64,000 nucleotides of DNA from Halarchaeum rubridurum. GTDB lineage: Archaea; Halobacteriota; Halobacteria; Halobacteriales; Halobacteriaceae. A model generated the notes under the pieces. That model did not search any database, was not told the origin of the DNA, and was given only the letters and a program-made list of their open reading frames with translations. The translations under genes and the position numbers were made by a program. Below are positions 25,605 to 34,143 of this stretch, piece by piece (position 1 is the first letter of the stretch; each line of letters opens with the position of its first letter). The stretch covers positions 62,001 to 126,000 of the forward strand of contig NZ_BMOO01000004.1 in NCBI RefSeq assembly GCF_014647115.1, in the 5' to 3' direction.

Positions 25605-26954
25605 TCAGCCCTTGACGAGGCTGCCGCCGTCGAAGTCGGCGGCGTCGAAGTCGATGTCGAGGAGGTCGAGCATCGTCGGCGTCAGGTCGAAGAGGTTCGC
25701 CTCGTCGATGGCGACGTCGGGCGCGTCGGTGACGAGCGTCGCGTTGTCGAAGGAGTGCATCCCGTTGCGCGGGCCCTTATCGAAGACGGCCTCGCTGCCG
25801 CGGAAGCCGGCCTTCAGGTCGAAGCCGTGGTTCGGGATGGCGACGAGGTCGGGTGCGATCTCGTCGTGCTCGCCCGCGAAGGCGTCCTCCTTCTCGACGA
25901 CGCGCTCGACGACTTTCTCGCCGTTCGGGCCTTCGAGGGCCTCTATCTCGGCTTTGAGCTCGTCGCGGACGTCGTAGTAGTCGTCCTGTGCGACGCTCCC
26001 GCGGGGTTCGCGGCCCTCGAGGTTGAGGTAGAAGCGCCCGGGGACGAAGGCGTACGCGCGCGTGTCGTCGTCGATGTCCGCGAGGCTGTCGTGGTCGTCG
26101 TCGGCGAAGGAGAGCCACCCCTGCGCTTCGAGCCAGTGATTGAGGTGGACCTCGTAGTCGAGCGTCGTGAAGCCGTGGTCGGAGGCGACGACGAACGTGA
26201 CGTCGTCGGGGGCGGCCTCGCGGAGCTTCCCGATGTACTCATCGACCTGCCGGTAGAAGTCGAAGAACTCCTGGTCGTATTCGCCGTCGCGCTCGTAGTC
26301 CTCGAAGAGGAAGTGGTTGACCCGGTCGGTCGTCATGAAGACGCCGAAGAAGAGGTCCCAGTCGCCCTCCGTGAGGTAGTGGTCGAAGGCCTCGTAGCGC
26401 TTATCGAGGGTGTGGTGGGCGTCCTCGACGAAGTCGGTCTTGTCCTCGTCGTGGCCGAGTTTGGCGTTGACGTCGATGCGGTAGCCCTGCTCGTCGAGGT
26501 AGTCGCCGACATCGCTCGGGTGGGAGGCCTTCTTCACGCCGGGGGAGAGGAAGCCGGAGACCATCCGGTCGACGTTGCGCTGTGGCGGGAAGGTGACGGG
26601 GACGTTGAAGACGGAGGCGCGCCGGTCGGCGTCGACGACGCGGTCCCAGAGGCGTGTCGCCTGCACGTCGCGGCCCATCGGCACGTACGTGTCGTACGTG
26701 CCGGTCTCTCGGTCCTGGAAGCCGTAGACGCCCGTCTTTCCGGGGTTGACGCCGGTCGTGAGGGAGGGCCAGCAGGCGCTCGACTCGGGCGGCACGATGC
26801 TCTCGATGGCGCCGCCGGCGCCCTTCTCCGCCATCGCCGTGAGGTTCTCGAACACCTCGGGGTGGTCCGCGATGAGTGAGTAGGGTACGCCGTCGATACC
26901 GATGAACGCGACCCGCGGGCCGTCGTCGCCGCGGAGCCGGTCGAAGAGTCCCAT
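25605..26954 (-). CDS. alkaline phosphatase-superfamily phosphodiesterase
   Basis: This 449-residue protein belongs to the type I phosphodiesterase/nucleotide pyrophosphatase set. RVAFIGIDGVPYSLIADHP supplies the first metal Asp. SSACWPSLTTGVNPGKTGVY provides the nucleophile Thr/Ser region. DRVNHFLFEDYE and VVASDHGFTTLDYEVHLN carry the remaining metal ligands, and HSFDNATLVTDAP ends the site. It hydrolyses a phosphodiester or transfers phospho-groups; the substrate is unknown. TTCTTAAGCC about 30 bases before the ATG suggests a leaderless transcript. The pilus operon follows on the same strand. Confidence 0.85.
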   Translation of the reverse strand: MGLFDRLRGDDGPRVAFIGIDGVPYSLIADHPEVFENLTAMAEKGAGGAIESIVPPESSACWPSLTTGVNPGKTGVYGFQDRETGTYDTYVPMGRDVQATRLWDRVVDADRRASVFNVPVTFPPQRNVDRMVSGFLSPGVKKASHPSDVGDYLDEQGYRIDVNAKLGHDEDKTDFVEDAHHTLDKRYEAFDHYLTEGDWDLFFGVFMTTDRVNHFLFEDYERDGEYDQEFFDFYRQVDEYIGKLREAAPDDVTFVVASDHGFTTLDYEVHLNHWLEAQGWLSFADDDHDSLADIDDDTRAYAFVPGRFYLNLEGREPRGSVAQDDYYDVRDELKAEIEALEGPNGEKVVERVVEKEDAFAGEHDEIAPDLVAIPNHGFDLKAGFRGSEAVFDKGPRNGMHSFDNATLVTDAPDVAIDEANLFDLTPTMLDLLDIDFDAADFDGGSLVKG

Positions 26955-27120
26955 ACCGTCCCTGTCCGGGCGCGCGGCTTAAGAACGTTCGTTCGCGTCG
27001 GCTTTCGCCCCTGTCTACGAGCGTGGCGAACGCGGCGGCGGACCGTGAGGGGGGTCCGAGTGACGCGACAGGTCGGGGTGGGGCGGGACGGATGACGCGT
27101 CGGCGCGATAAGGGGTGGGA

Positions 27121-27270
27121 CTACTCGTCGTCCGTCGCCGTGGCGTCCTCCGCGGCGTCCGCGTCACCGCGTGCGACGTCACCGTCGGTGGCGTCGGCGT
27201 CGCCCCCGTCGAAGTTCGTCGGGACGACGGTGAGGTGGTCGAGGCCGACCGTGGGCCGGTTCGTGGACAT
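27121..27270 (-). CDS. small acidic protein, 49 residues
   Basis: The frame starts MSTNRPTVGLDHLTVVPTNF and ends in an Asp/Ala-rich tail. A GGTAATACTTTGGG box lies about 30 bases before this ATG, which favours it over an ATG 15 codons upstream. The N-terminal segment looks conserved and the tail is low-complexity. The function is not recognised. It lies between two minus-strand genes, alkaline-phosphatase-like and inorganic pyrophosphatase, in its own transcription unit. Confidence 0.5.
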   Translation of the reverse strand: MSTNRPTVGLDHLTVVPTNFDGGDADATDGDVARGDADAAEDATATDDE

Positions 27271-27403
27271 ACCCGACTGTCGGGCCGCCACGCCCAAAGT
27301 ATTACCCATACGCATAACGCATCGGTGGGGCGGCGACGGATACCCGCCGGTAATCGGCGTCGCGGCGCGGCGGAAAAACGGAGGTCGGCTATCGGGGACG
27401 AGG

Positions 27404-27934
27404 TTAGAAGTTCTCGTCGTAGAGTTCCTGGGCGTGCTCGATGGCGTCCTTCGCCGTCTGGGCGTCCTCCCAGTCGCCGACGGAGACTTCCTTGCCCTCT
27501 TCGAGGTTCTTGTAGGTCTCGAAGAACTCCGCAATTTCGGCCTTCTTCTGGTCGGTGAGGTCCTCGACGTCCGTGATGTGGTCGTAGCGCGGGTCCTCCT
27601 CGGGGACGGCGATGACCTTGTCGTCCTGCTCGCCGTCGTCGTCCATCCGCATGAGGGCGACGGGGCGGGCCTCGATGACGCACTCGGGGAACGTCTGGTC
27701 CTTCACGAGGACGAGGACGTCGAAGGGGTCGCCGTCGTCGTAGTAGGTCTGCGGCATGAAGCCGTAGTCCGAGGGGTAGTGGACGTTGCTGTGGAGGACG
27801 CGGTCGAGCACCGTGCCCGGGATGTCCTTGTCGTACTCGTACTTGTTGCGCTCGCCCTTCAGACACTCGACGACCGCGTAGACGGTGTCGGGCGCGTCGG
27901 GTCCGGTTTCGAGGTCTTCCCAGAGGTTGACCAT
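27404..27934 (-). CDS. ppa: inorganic pyrophosphatase, family I
   Basis: This 176-residue protein has the family I PPase features: ERNKYEYDKDIPGTVLDRVL, HYPSDYGFMPQTYYDDGDPF and the metal-binding DGDPFDVLVL. It hydrolyses pyrophosphate released by biosynthesis, making those reactions irreversible; it is a cytosolic, magnesium-dependent enzyme. The length is normal for archaea. The gene diverges from the PadR-type regulator, with about 114 bases between the starts holding both promoters. Confidence 0.95.
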   Translation of the reverse strand: MVNLWEDLETGPDAPDTVYAVVECLKGERNKYEYDKDIPGTVLDRVLHSNVHYPSDYGFMPQTYYDDGDPFDVLVLVKDQTFPECVIEARPVALMRMDDDGEQDDKVIAVPEEDPRYDHITDVEDLTDQKKAEIAEFFETYKNLEEGKEVSVGDWEDAQTAKDAIEHAQELYDENF

Positions 27935-28048
27935 AACGGTTTGGTGTGCGATTGACGACGTAAAGGGCCTTTCGGGTCGCCGAGACGGGGGCTCAGCGTC
28001 GGAATCGTGAGAAGCGTTTAAGTACCGTCTGTGTCATTAAATACAACT

Positions 28049-28402
28049 ATGTCAGAGGCACAACCCGCGGCGCGTACCGGCGTCCGCGATCTGACAGCGT
28101 TCCAGAAGAACATCCTCGTCGTCCTCGCCGAGGAGCCACGATACGGGCTCGCGGTCAAGCGGGAGCTCGAGGAGTACTACGGCGAGGAAGTCAACCACGG
28201 CCGGCTCTACCCGAACCTCGACGACCTCGTCGAGGAGGGCATGGTCGAGAAGAGCGAACTCGACAAGCGGACGAACCAGTACGCGCTGACGGACGCGGGC
28301 GTCGAGGCCGTCTTCGACGACCTCTCGTGGGCGCTCGGGAAGTTCGTCGCCACCGACGAGCGCGCCGAACGGGTTCGCGACGTCGTCGCCGAGCACGAGT
28401 AA
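28049..28402 (+). CDS. PadR-family transcriptional regulator
   Basis: This 117-residue protein contains LTAFQKNILVVLAEEPRYGL, KRELEEYYGEEVNHGRLYPN and LDDLVEEGMVEKSELDKRTN, followed by QYALTDAGVEAV: a PadR-type winged helix with its wing. The short C-terminal helix (DDLSWALGKFVATDERAERV) would support dimerisation. TTTAAG at about 28016, about 30 bases upstream, together with a lack of Shine-Dalgarno sequence, fits a leaderless mRNA. It diverges from the pyrophosphatase gene; its ligand and targets are unknown. Confidence 0.85.
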   Translation: MSEAQPAARTGVRDLTAFQKNILVVLAEEPRYGLAVKRELEEYYGEEVNHGRLYPNLDDLVEEGMVEKSELDKRTNQYALTDAGVEAVFDDLSWALGKFVATDERAERVRDVVAEHE

Positions 28403-28423
28403 CGAAGCGGCCCGAGCGCCGCA

Positions 28424-28972
28424 CTACGGCTTCTCTTCGTCAACGACCGCGAACGCGTAGCGCAGCGAGTCGGCGAGTCGTTCGAGTTGCGCCTCGGTCG
28501 GCCACGCGTTCCGCACGAGGTACTCCTCGCGGAACTCCGCGAGTTCCTCGCGCGTGAGGTCCTCGATCCGCTTCGCGTAGTGGTTGCTGGCGAAGTCGGC
28601 GAGCGACGTCACCGTCTCGCCGTGGACGCTCCCATGTGCCTCGTGGACCGCGCGGGCGATTCCGCGGTTGTGCGTGGCGACCTCGTCCCACTCGTCGGGG
28701 TCGCCCGGCCCGCCGAGGGGGCGCTCGACGGCCTCGTCGGGGTCGAAGGCGTCCATCCGTATCGTCCCCGTCTCGTCGAGCCACGACTCGGGGTAGCAGA
28801 CGAGCGTGACGCCCCCATCGTCCCCGCGCTCGCGGGCGGCGTACCCCGCCTCGGCGAGCAGGGCGTCGCGTTCGTCGCGGTAGGCCGCGGCCTCGTCGGG
28901 GTCGCTCGCGCGCAGCGCGAGGCGGGTGAGGCGTTCGGCCTCGGCGACCGTCGAGTCGGGGAGCTCAGGCAT
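28424..28972 (-). CDS. rnhA-operon conserved protein (DUF7108-like)
   Basis: This 182-residue protein contains ERLTRLALRASDPDEAAAYR, LVCYPESWLDETGTIRMDAF, VHGETVTSLADFASNHYAKR and IEDLTREELAEFREEYLVRN. It has no catalytic motif. In haloarchaea this family is annotated as the rnhA operon protein, and here its ATG overlaps the last eight bases of the RNase HI gene, supporting coupling. A partner role for RNase HI is suggested only by this constant neighbourhood. Confidence 0.75.
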   Translation of the reverse strand: MPELPDSTVAEAERLTRLALRASDPDEAAAYRDERDALLAEAGYAARERGDDGGVTLVCYPESWLDETGTIRMDAFDPDEAVERPLGGPGDPDEWDEVATHNRGIARAVHEAHGSVHGETVTSLADFASNHYAKRIEDLTREELAEFREEYLVRNAWPTEAQLERLADSLRYAFAVVDEEKP

Positions 28973-29561
28973 TATCGAGCGCCTCGTTCGCGAGGTCGTC
29001 CGCGCGCTCGTTCACCTCCCGCGGGACGTGCGTTATCGACCAGTCGTCGAAGTCGCGGAGGAGTTCGCGGACGCGCACGCGGCGTTCACGGAGGTCCGGG
29101 TCGTTGGTGTCCCACTCGCCCCGCACCTGCTTGGCGACGAGCTGGGAGTCCCCGCGTATCTCGACCTCGTCGAAGCCAAAGCGCGTGGCGGCCTCCAGGA
29201 CGGTGATGAGGGCGTCGTACTCCGCGCGGTTGTTCGTCGTGGCGCCGATGGTCTCGCTCCCCTCGGCGACGATGCCGTCGCCGGGCGAGACGAGCACCCA
29301 GCCGACGGCCGCCGGCCCGGGGTTCCCCCGGGACGCGCCGTCGAAGTAGGCGTGGACGCGCCCGCCGCGCTCGCGGAGGACCGCGGTGACATCCACGGGG
29401 CGTTTGCCCTGCACGACCACCTGGTCGTCGTAGGCGACGGCGCTCGCGTCGCCGAGCGTCGCCCGCCAGCGCTCGTGGTCGGTGTTCCCCTCGGCGAACG
29501 TCGCACCCGCCTCGGCGAGGCGCTCGCGTGCCGTCTCGGGGTCGCAGTCGATGACCGGCAT
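28965..29561 (-). CDS. rnhA: ribonuclease HI
   Basis: This 198-residue enzyme cleaves the RNA strand of RNA-DNA hybrids. The RNase H core begins at [20 protein letters not shown] (catalytic Asp near residue 74); [15 protein letters not shown] supplies Glu, [11 protein letters not shown] the second Asp and [14 protein letters not shown] the last Asp. About 70 extra residues precede the core, as is usual for haloarchaeal RNase HI. The ATG at 29561 was chosen as the first start of recognisable sequence. The next gene overlaps by eight bases. Confidence 0.9.
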   Translation of the reverse strand: MPVIDCDPETARERLAEAGATFAEGNTDHERWRATLGDASAVAYDDQVVVQGKRPVDVTAVLRERGGRVHAYFDGASRGNPGPAAVGWVLVSPGDGIVAEGSETIGATTNNRAEYDALITVLEAATRFGFDEVEIRGDSQLVAKQVRGEWDTNDPDLRERRVRVRELLRDFDDWSITHVPREVNERADDLANEALDNA

Positions 29562-29694
29562 TCGAGTGGAAATCGGGGTGGTGCGAGTAAATGGGTTGCC
29601 GTTCGGGACCGCGCTCGACCGGGCGCGCGGGGCGGGCGAGCGCGCGACGCGGCGGTCCGAAGGGGTTTTGCTGGCCCGGAGTGACACTCCGAGC

Positions 29695-30405
29695 ATGCAC
29701 ACCCCGTGGGCCGACTGGGACCACGTCCTCAAGGTCGACCCGGACAAGGACCTCGTCGATGGTGAGACCTTCGACGACGTCTGCGAGACCGGGACGGACG
29801 CCATCGAGATCGGCGGCACCCTCGACGTGACGAGCGACAAGATGGAGCGCGTCATCGACGCCTGCCGGACGCACGACGTTCCCCTCTACCAGGAGCCGTC
29901 GAACCCCGCGGTCGTCGTCGACGACGAGGCCCTCGACGGGTATCTCGTCCCGGTCGTCATGAACGCGGGCGACGTCGCGTGGGTCACGGGCGCGCACAAG
30001 GAGTGGGTCCGCATCGACGACGTCGACTGGGCGCGCACCGCGACCGAGGCGTACATCGTCCTGAACCCGGAGGCCTCCGTCGCCGAACTCACGGACGCGG
30101 ACTGCGAGCAGGACGCGGACGACGTCGCGGCGTACGCGGAGGTCGCGGAGCGGATGCTCGGGCAGGACGTCGTCTACGTCGAGTACTCGGGGATGCTCGG
30201 CGACCCGGAGAAGGTCGCGGCGGCCCACGACGCCCTGGAGGAGGCGACGCTGTTCTACGGCGGCGGCGTCCACGACTACGACGACGCCTACCTGATGGGC
30301 GAGCGCTCGGACGTCGTCGTCGTCGGCGACCTGCTGCACGACGAGGGGTGCGAGGCGGTCCGCGAGACGGTCGAGGGCGCACGCGACGGAAAGGCCGCGC
30401 GCTGA
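29695..30405 (+). CDS. phosphoglycerol geranylgeranyltransferase (GGGP synthase)
   Basis: This 236-residue protein has the PcrB/GGGP synthase barrel: [51 protein letters not shown], then [18 protein letters not shown] and [17 protein letters not shown], ending [20 protein letters not shown] with [14 protein letters not shown]. It joins geranylgeranyl diphosphate to sn-glycerol-1-phosphate, the first step in archaeal ether-lipid synthesis. It diverges from the rnhA pair and is followed by aspS on the same strand after 76 bases. Confidence 0.9.
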   Translation: MHTPWADWDHVLKVDPDKDLVDGETFDDVCETGTDAIEIGGTLDVTSDKMERVIDACRTHDVPLYQEPSNPAVVVDDEALDGYLVPVVMNAGDVAWVTGAHKEWVRIDDVDWARTATEAYIVLNPEASVAELTDADCEQDADDVAAYAEVAERMLGQDVVYVEYSGMLGDPEKVAAAHDALEEATLFYGGGVHDYDDAYLMGERSDVVVVGDLLHDEGCEAVRETVEGARDGKAAR

Positions 30406-30481
30406 GACCCGCGACCCGACCCGACCACCCCGGCCGACGCGAAGGGCGGCATTTAAGCGCGCCACGCCGATATGGGCGCGT

Positions 30482-31783
30482 ATGGACGAGAGAACGTACA
30501 CGGCAGACGCCGAACCGGGCGACCACGTGACGGTCGCCGGGTGGGTCCACGAGGTCCGCGACCTCGGCGGTATCGCCTTCCTCATCCTCCGGGACAAGTC
30601 CGGGAAGATTCAGGTGAAGTTCGAGAAGGACGAGATGGACGAGGAGCTCGTGGAGACGGGCCTCGGCGTCCACCGCGAATCCGTCATCAGCGTGACGGGC
30701 GGCGTCGAGGAGGAGGAGCGCGCCCCGACGGGCGTCGAGATGCTCCCCGAGTCCCTCGACGTGCTGAACGAGGCGGACGCGGAACTCCCCCTCGACCCCT
30801 CCGGGAAGGTCGACGCCGACCTCTCGACGCGCCTCGACAACCGGACGCTCGACCTCCGCAAGAAGGAGGTACAGGCGATATTCGAGATTCGCGCCGAGGT
30901 CCTGCGCGCCGTTCGGGACTACTTCCGCAGCATCGGCAGCACGGAGATCAACACGCCGAAGATCGTCGCCACGGGTACCGAGGGCGGCACGGAGCTCTTC
31001 CCAATAACGTACTTCGGCGAGGAGGCGTTCATGAACCAGAGCCCGCAGCTGTTCAAGCAGCTGATGGTCGGCTCCGGGCTCGAACGCGTCTTCGAGGTCG
31101 GCCCGATCTTCCGCGCGGAGGAGCACAACACGCCCCGCCACCTGAACGAGGCGACGATGATCGACTTCGAGTCCGCGTTCATCGACCACGAGGAGGCGAT
31201 GGACGTCTGCGAGGGCACCCTGAAGGCGGCCTACGAGGCCGTCGAGGAGAACTGCGAGGCGGAGCTCGACCTGCTCGGCTACGACGACTTCGGGACGCCG
31301 GACGGCGACTTCCCGCGTCTCACCTACGAGGAGGCCATCGAGCGCATCAACGCGACGGGCGAACTCGACGAGCAGCTCGTCTACGGTGACGACCTCTCCA
31401 CCGAGGCCGAGCGCGCGCTCGGCGACGACGTCGGCGGGCACTACTTCATCACGGACTGGCCGAGCGAGATCAAGCCCTTCTACATCCAGGATTACGAGGA
31501 CGACCCGACGACCTCGAAGGGCTTCGACCTGATGCACCCGCGCATGGAGCTCGTCTCCGGCGGCCAGCGCGAACACCGCTACGGGGCGCTCGTCGAGGGC
31601 TTCGAGCAGCAGGGCCTCGACCCGGAGCAGTTCGACTACTACACGAAGATGTTCAAGTACGGGATGCCGCCCCACGCGGGGTGGGCGTACGGCGTCGAGC
31701 GCCTCGTCATGACGATGCTCGGGCTGGAGAACATTCGGGAGGCCGTCCTCTTCCCGCGGGATCGGCAGCGGCTCTCGCCATAG
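30482..31783 (+). CDS. aspS: aspartyl-tRNA synthetase, archaeal type
   Basis: This 433-residue class II synthetase has an N-terminal OB fold ([20 protein letters not shown], then [12 protein letters not shown]) and the catalytic domain with motif 1 [20 protein letters not shown], motif 2 [20 protein letters not shown] and motif 3 [19 protein letters not shown]. It charges tRNA-Asp with aspartate. Whether it also charges tRNA-Asn cannot be told here. The protein ends [11 protein letters not shown], and this very tail with its stop is repeated in degraded form at 31824 and 31916. Confidence 0.95.
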   Translation: MDERTYTADAEPGDHVTVAGWVHEVRDLGGIAFLILRDKSGKIQVKFEKDEMDEELVETGLGVHRESVISVTGGVEEEERAPTGVEMLPESLDVLNEADAELPLDPSGKVDADLSTRLDNRTLDLRKKEVQAIFEIRAEVLRAVRDYFRSIGSTEINTPKIVATGTEGGTELFPITYFGEEAFMNQSPQLFKQLMVGSGLERVFEVGPIFRAEEHNTPRHLNEATMIDFESAFIDHEEAMDVCEGTLKAAYEAVEENCEAELDLLGYDDFGTPDGDFPRLTYEEAIERINATGELDEQLVYGDDLSTEAERALGDDVGGHYFITDWPSEIKPFYIQDYEDDPTTSKGFDLMHPRMELVSGGQREHRYGALVEGFEQQGLDPEQFDYYTKMFKYGMPPHAGWAYGVERLVMTMLGLENIREAVLFPRDRQRLSP

Positions 31784-31942
31784 GCGAGAACGCTGACGAG
31801 CCGGAAAGACGCTGACGCGTCGACGCGACCGGCAGCGTCTCAGCCCGTAGGGCCGGACGCGGTCCGACGAGCCGGAGCACGTCGAACGAGCGGAGCGAGC
31901 CTCTCGCTGTTCTCGCGTGACCAGCAACGACTTCTCGCCGTA
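31757..31942. repeat. three degraded copies of the aspS 3' end
   Basis: Copy 1 at 31757-31783 is the true gene end encoding RDRQRLSP-stop. Copy 2 at 31824-31850 also reads RDRQRLSP-stop, with several silent changes. Copy 3 at 31916-31942 reads RDQQRLLAV and extends upstream to an LFSRD segment like the gene's LFPRD. The copies are 67 and 92 bases apart, and a GACGAGCCGGA string is also repeated between them (31796 and 31866). The copies retain protein-level likeness rather than exact DNA identity, so they are old. Confidence 0.85.
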
Positions 31943-32348
31943 AGACGGGGCCGCTCCGTCGGGCCGCTCGACGGCGCGCGACGGCGCGGCCGTGGCGGTC
32001 GCTCGCGGGGGGTCGTGTTTCGAGGACGTCGAGCCGTGCGTGCGGTCCCAGACCGGAGGGGAGCGACCGCGCGGGGTGTGGACGCAACGGACCGGCGTGG
32101 TCCGTCGCGTTCCCCCGGTGGCCGATGGCTCCCCCCTCAAGGGAGTGGCCGGATTCTTCGGTTATCGAACTGTCTCCCGCGCGGGAGATTCGACAATCGA
32201 CGCCTCCAGCCGTGGGCGTGAGGACGTACGCCGACCGCCCGGATGACGGTTTTGGCTCGGGAGCAGACATATCCACTCGGGCCGGTGTCGGCAGGGTGGC
32301 CGCGACGAACTGCAAGCCTTAACCGGGGGCCGCACGGACCACGGGACG
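31943..32348. other. long intergenic stretch with several perfect inverted repeats
   Basis: No convincing protein frame is present in this 406-base stretch. It holds ACGGACC-ggcgt-GGTCCGT (32087-32105), CTCCC-CCTCAA-GGGAG (about 32130) and the perfect palindrome TCTCCCGCGCGGGAGA (32173-32188). It ends in a GCCTTAACC box about 30 bases before the pantoate kinase ATG. It could hold a structured small RNA or only terminators. I saw no RNase P or signal-recognition RNA signature and no tRNA. Confidence 0.4.
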
Positions 32349-33182
32349 ATGACCGACGAGGCCGCGGCGTTCGTCCCCGGGCACGTCACGGGGTTCTTCT
32401 CCGTCCACCGGGCCGGGACGCCGACGAAGACGGGGTCGCGGGGGGCGGGCGTGACGCTCGCGGACGGCGTTCGAGTCCGGGTCGCGCCGGCGGACGAGCG
32501 GCGGGTGACGCTGAACGGCCGCGAGGCCGACGTCCCGGCGGTCGAGCACGTCTTGGACGCGCTCGACGCGACGGCGGCGGTGTCGGCGTCGACGGACCTC
32601 CCCGTGGGCGCGGGATTCGGCGTCTCGGGCGGGATGGCGCTCGGCGCGGCGCTGGCGGCGAACGGCGCGTTCGAGGGCCGCTACTCGGAGAACGAACTCG
32701 TCCGGCTCGCCCACGAGGCGGAGGTGACGGCGGGGACGGGGCTCGGCGACGTGGTCGCGCAGGCGCGCGGCGGCGTCCCGATTCGCCTCGACCCGGGCGC
32801 GCCGCCCCACGGGCAGCTCGACGGCGTACCGGCCACGGGCCGTATCGAGTACGTCTCGCTGGGCGAGCTCTCGACGGCGGACGTGCTCGCGGGGTCGACG
32901 GCGCGGCTGTCGTCGGCGGGCGTGCGGGCGCTCTCGGCGCTGCGCGAGCGGCCGACGATAGCGGGGTTCGTCCAAGAGTCGCGGCGGTTCGCGGAGGAGG
33001 CCGACCTCCTCACGCCGGAGGTCGAGGACGTCGTCGCGGACGTCGTCGACGCGGGCGGCGAGGCGTCGATGGCGATGCTCGGGCACACGGTGTTCGCGCT
33101 CGGACACGGGCTGAGCGACGCGGGGTACGACGCGACGGCGACGCGCGTGCACGACGCGGGCGCGAGCCTCACGGGCGAGTAG
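32349..33182 (+). CDS. pantoate kinase (GHMP family)
   Basis: This 277-residue GHMP-fold protein has PVGAGFGVSGGMALGAALAA near residue 84 (the phosphate-binding loop) and AAAFVPGHVTGFFSVHRAGT at the N-terminus. Near residue 136 HEAEVTAGTGLGDVVAQARG supplies catalytic residues, and MAMLGHTVFALGHGLSDAGY is near the end. In archaea it phosphorylates pantoate to 4-phosphopantoate on the way to CoA. Its partner, phosphopantothenate synthetase, is the next gene on the same strand. A CCTTAACC box lies about 30 bases before the ATG. Confidence 0.85.
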   Translation: MTDEAAAFVPGHVTGFFSVHRAGTPTKTGSRGAGVTLADGVRVRVAPADERRVTLNGREADVPAVEHVLDALDATAAVSASTDLPVGAGFGVSGGMALGAALAANGAFEGRYSENELVRLAHEAEVTAGTGLGDVVAQARGGVPIRLDPGAPPHGQLDGVPATGRIEYVSLGELSTADVLAGSTARLSSAGVRALSALRERPTIAGFVQESRRFAEEADLLTPEVEDVVADVVDAGGEASMAMLGHTVFALGHGLSDAGYDATATRVHDAGASLTGE

Positions 33183-33303
33183 CGCGGAACGAGCGGAGTG
33201 GACGAGTGCAAGCGGAGTGGGCGGGGCGAGCGGGACGGGCGAGTGCGAGTACGGACGACGGGGAGGCGCGGCGTTTTTGACGGTACGCGGTCGAATCTGG
33301 GGT

Positions 33304-34065
33304 ATGAGCGACGAGGTCGACGTGCCGGCGGACCACCCGCGCTATCAGTCGTTGCTGACGCGCCACCGTATCGAGGCGGGCGTGGAGAAGGGAATCACGA
33401 GCACGCAGGGATTGATAGCGGAGGGTCGCGGGGAGGCCTTCGATTACCTGCTGGGCGAGGAGACGACCCCGAGCGCGGACCGGGCGGCGCGCGCGGCGGC
33501 GGCGCACTTCCTGCTCGCGGCACACCCCGTGATCAGCGTGAACGGGAACGTCGCGGCGCTGGTGCCCGAGGAGGTCGTCGAGTTGGCCGAAGCGACGGGG
33601 GCGGACATCGAGGTGAACCTCTTCGGGCGGACGGAGGAGCGCGTGCGCGCCATCGCCGAGCACCTCCGCGAGCACGGCGCCGAGGAGGTGAAGGGGTTGA
33701 CGGCGGACGCGCGCATCCCCGGGCTGTCGCACGAGCGCGCGAAGGTCGACGCGGACGGCATCTACGACGCCGACGTCGTGCTCGTCCCGCTGGAGGACGG
33801 CGACCGCGCGGAGGCGCTGGGCGAGATGGGGAAGACGGAGATAGTTATCGACCTGAACCCGCTCTCGCGGAGCGCGCGCGTGGCGGCGGTGCCCATCGTG
33901 GACAACATCCTGCGCGCGCTCCCGAACGTGACGCGCCACGCGCGCGACCTCGCGGGGGCCTCCGACGCGGAGCTCGCCGAAATCGTCGAGGCGTTCGACC
34001 CGGCGGCGGCGCTCGACGACGCGGAGCGTCGTCTCCGGGAGGGGGCGGTCGCGGAGGACGAGTGA
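33304..34065 (+). CDS. 4-phosphopantoate--beta-alanine ligase (phosphopantothenate synthetase)
   Basis: This 253-residue protein begins MSDEVDVPADHPRYQSLLTR, then HRIEAGVEKGITSTQGLIAE and the AAAHFLLAAHPVISVNGNVA block; later come GIYDADVVLVPLEDGDRAEA, GKTEIVIDLNPLSRSARVA and VDNILRALPNVTRHA. These match archaeal phosphopantothenate synthetase, which ligates 4-phosphopantoate and beta-alanine with ATP. It follows pantoate kinase, so the two adjacent genes make the archaeal CoA branch. The gap of 120 bases contains GAGCGGAGTGGACGAGTG-type low-complexity sequence. Confidence 0.9.
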   Translation: MSDEVDVPADHPRYQSLLTRHRIEAGVEKGITSTQGLIAEGRGEAFDYLLGEETTPSADRAARAAAAHFLLAAHPVISVNGNVAALVPEEVVELAEATGADIEVNLFGRTEERVRAIAEHLREHGAEEVKGLTADARIPGLSHERAKVDADGIYDADVVLVPLEDGDRAEALGEMGKTEIVIDLNPLSRSARVAAVPIVDNILRALPNVTRHARDLAGASDAELAEIVEAFDPAAALDDAERRLREGAVAEDE

Positions 34066-34091
34066 CGCCGGGACCACAACACCCATTACGT

Positions 34092-34107
34092 TTTAGGCTA
34101 GCCTAAA
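34092..34107. promoter_or_regulatory. iron-box-like palindromic operator
   Basis: The sequence TTTAGGCTAGCCTAAA is a perfect 16-base palindrome. It closely resembles sites bound by DtxR-family metal-dependent repressors (half site TTAGG-CTAG-CCTAA). A TTACG box lies just upstream and the gene at 34144 starts 37 bases downstream, so a bound repressor would block transcription. Iron or manganese control of that gene is an inference. Confidence 0.6.
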
Positions 34108-34110
34108 GGT

Positions 34111-34143
34111 ATGGCGCGACAGCCGACGCGGGTGGTGGTGTAG
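34111..34143 (+). other. tiny reading frame of 10 codons before 34144
   Basis: The frame reads MARQPTRVVV and stops at TAG, and the ATG of the next gene follows immediately. It lies 26-28 bases after the weak ATTACG box, where a leaderless start is expected. It may be a leader peptide coupled to the next gene, or a chance frame. No homology can be judged at this length. Confidence 0.3.

Noticed and set aside
31757-31942. Attachment site of an integrated element at aspS
   Set aside because: No integrase, no distant second copy flanking a foreign segment, and neighbouring genes are core functions.
31784-32348. RNase P RNA or signal recognition RNA
   Set aside because: None of the conserved core sequences of either RNA could be found; only unrelated hairpins are present.
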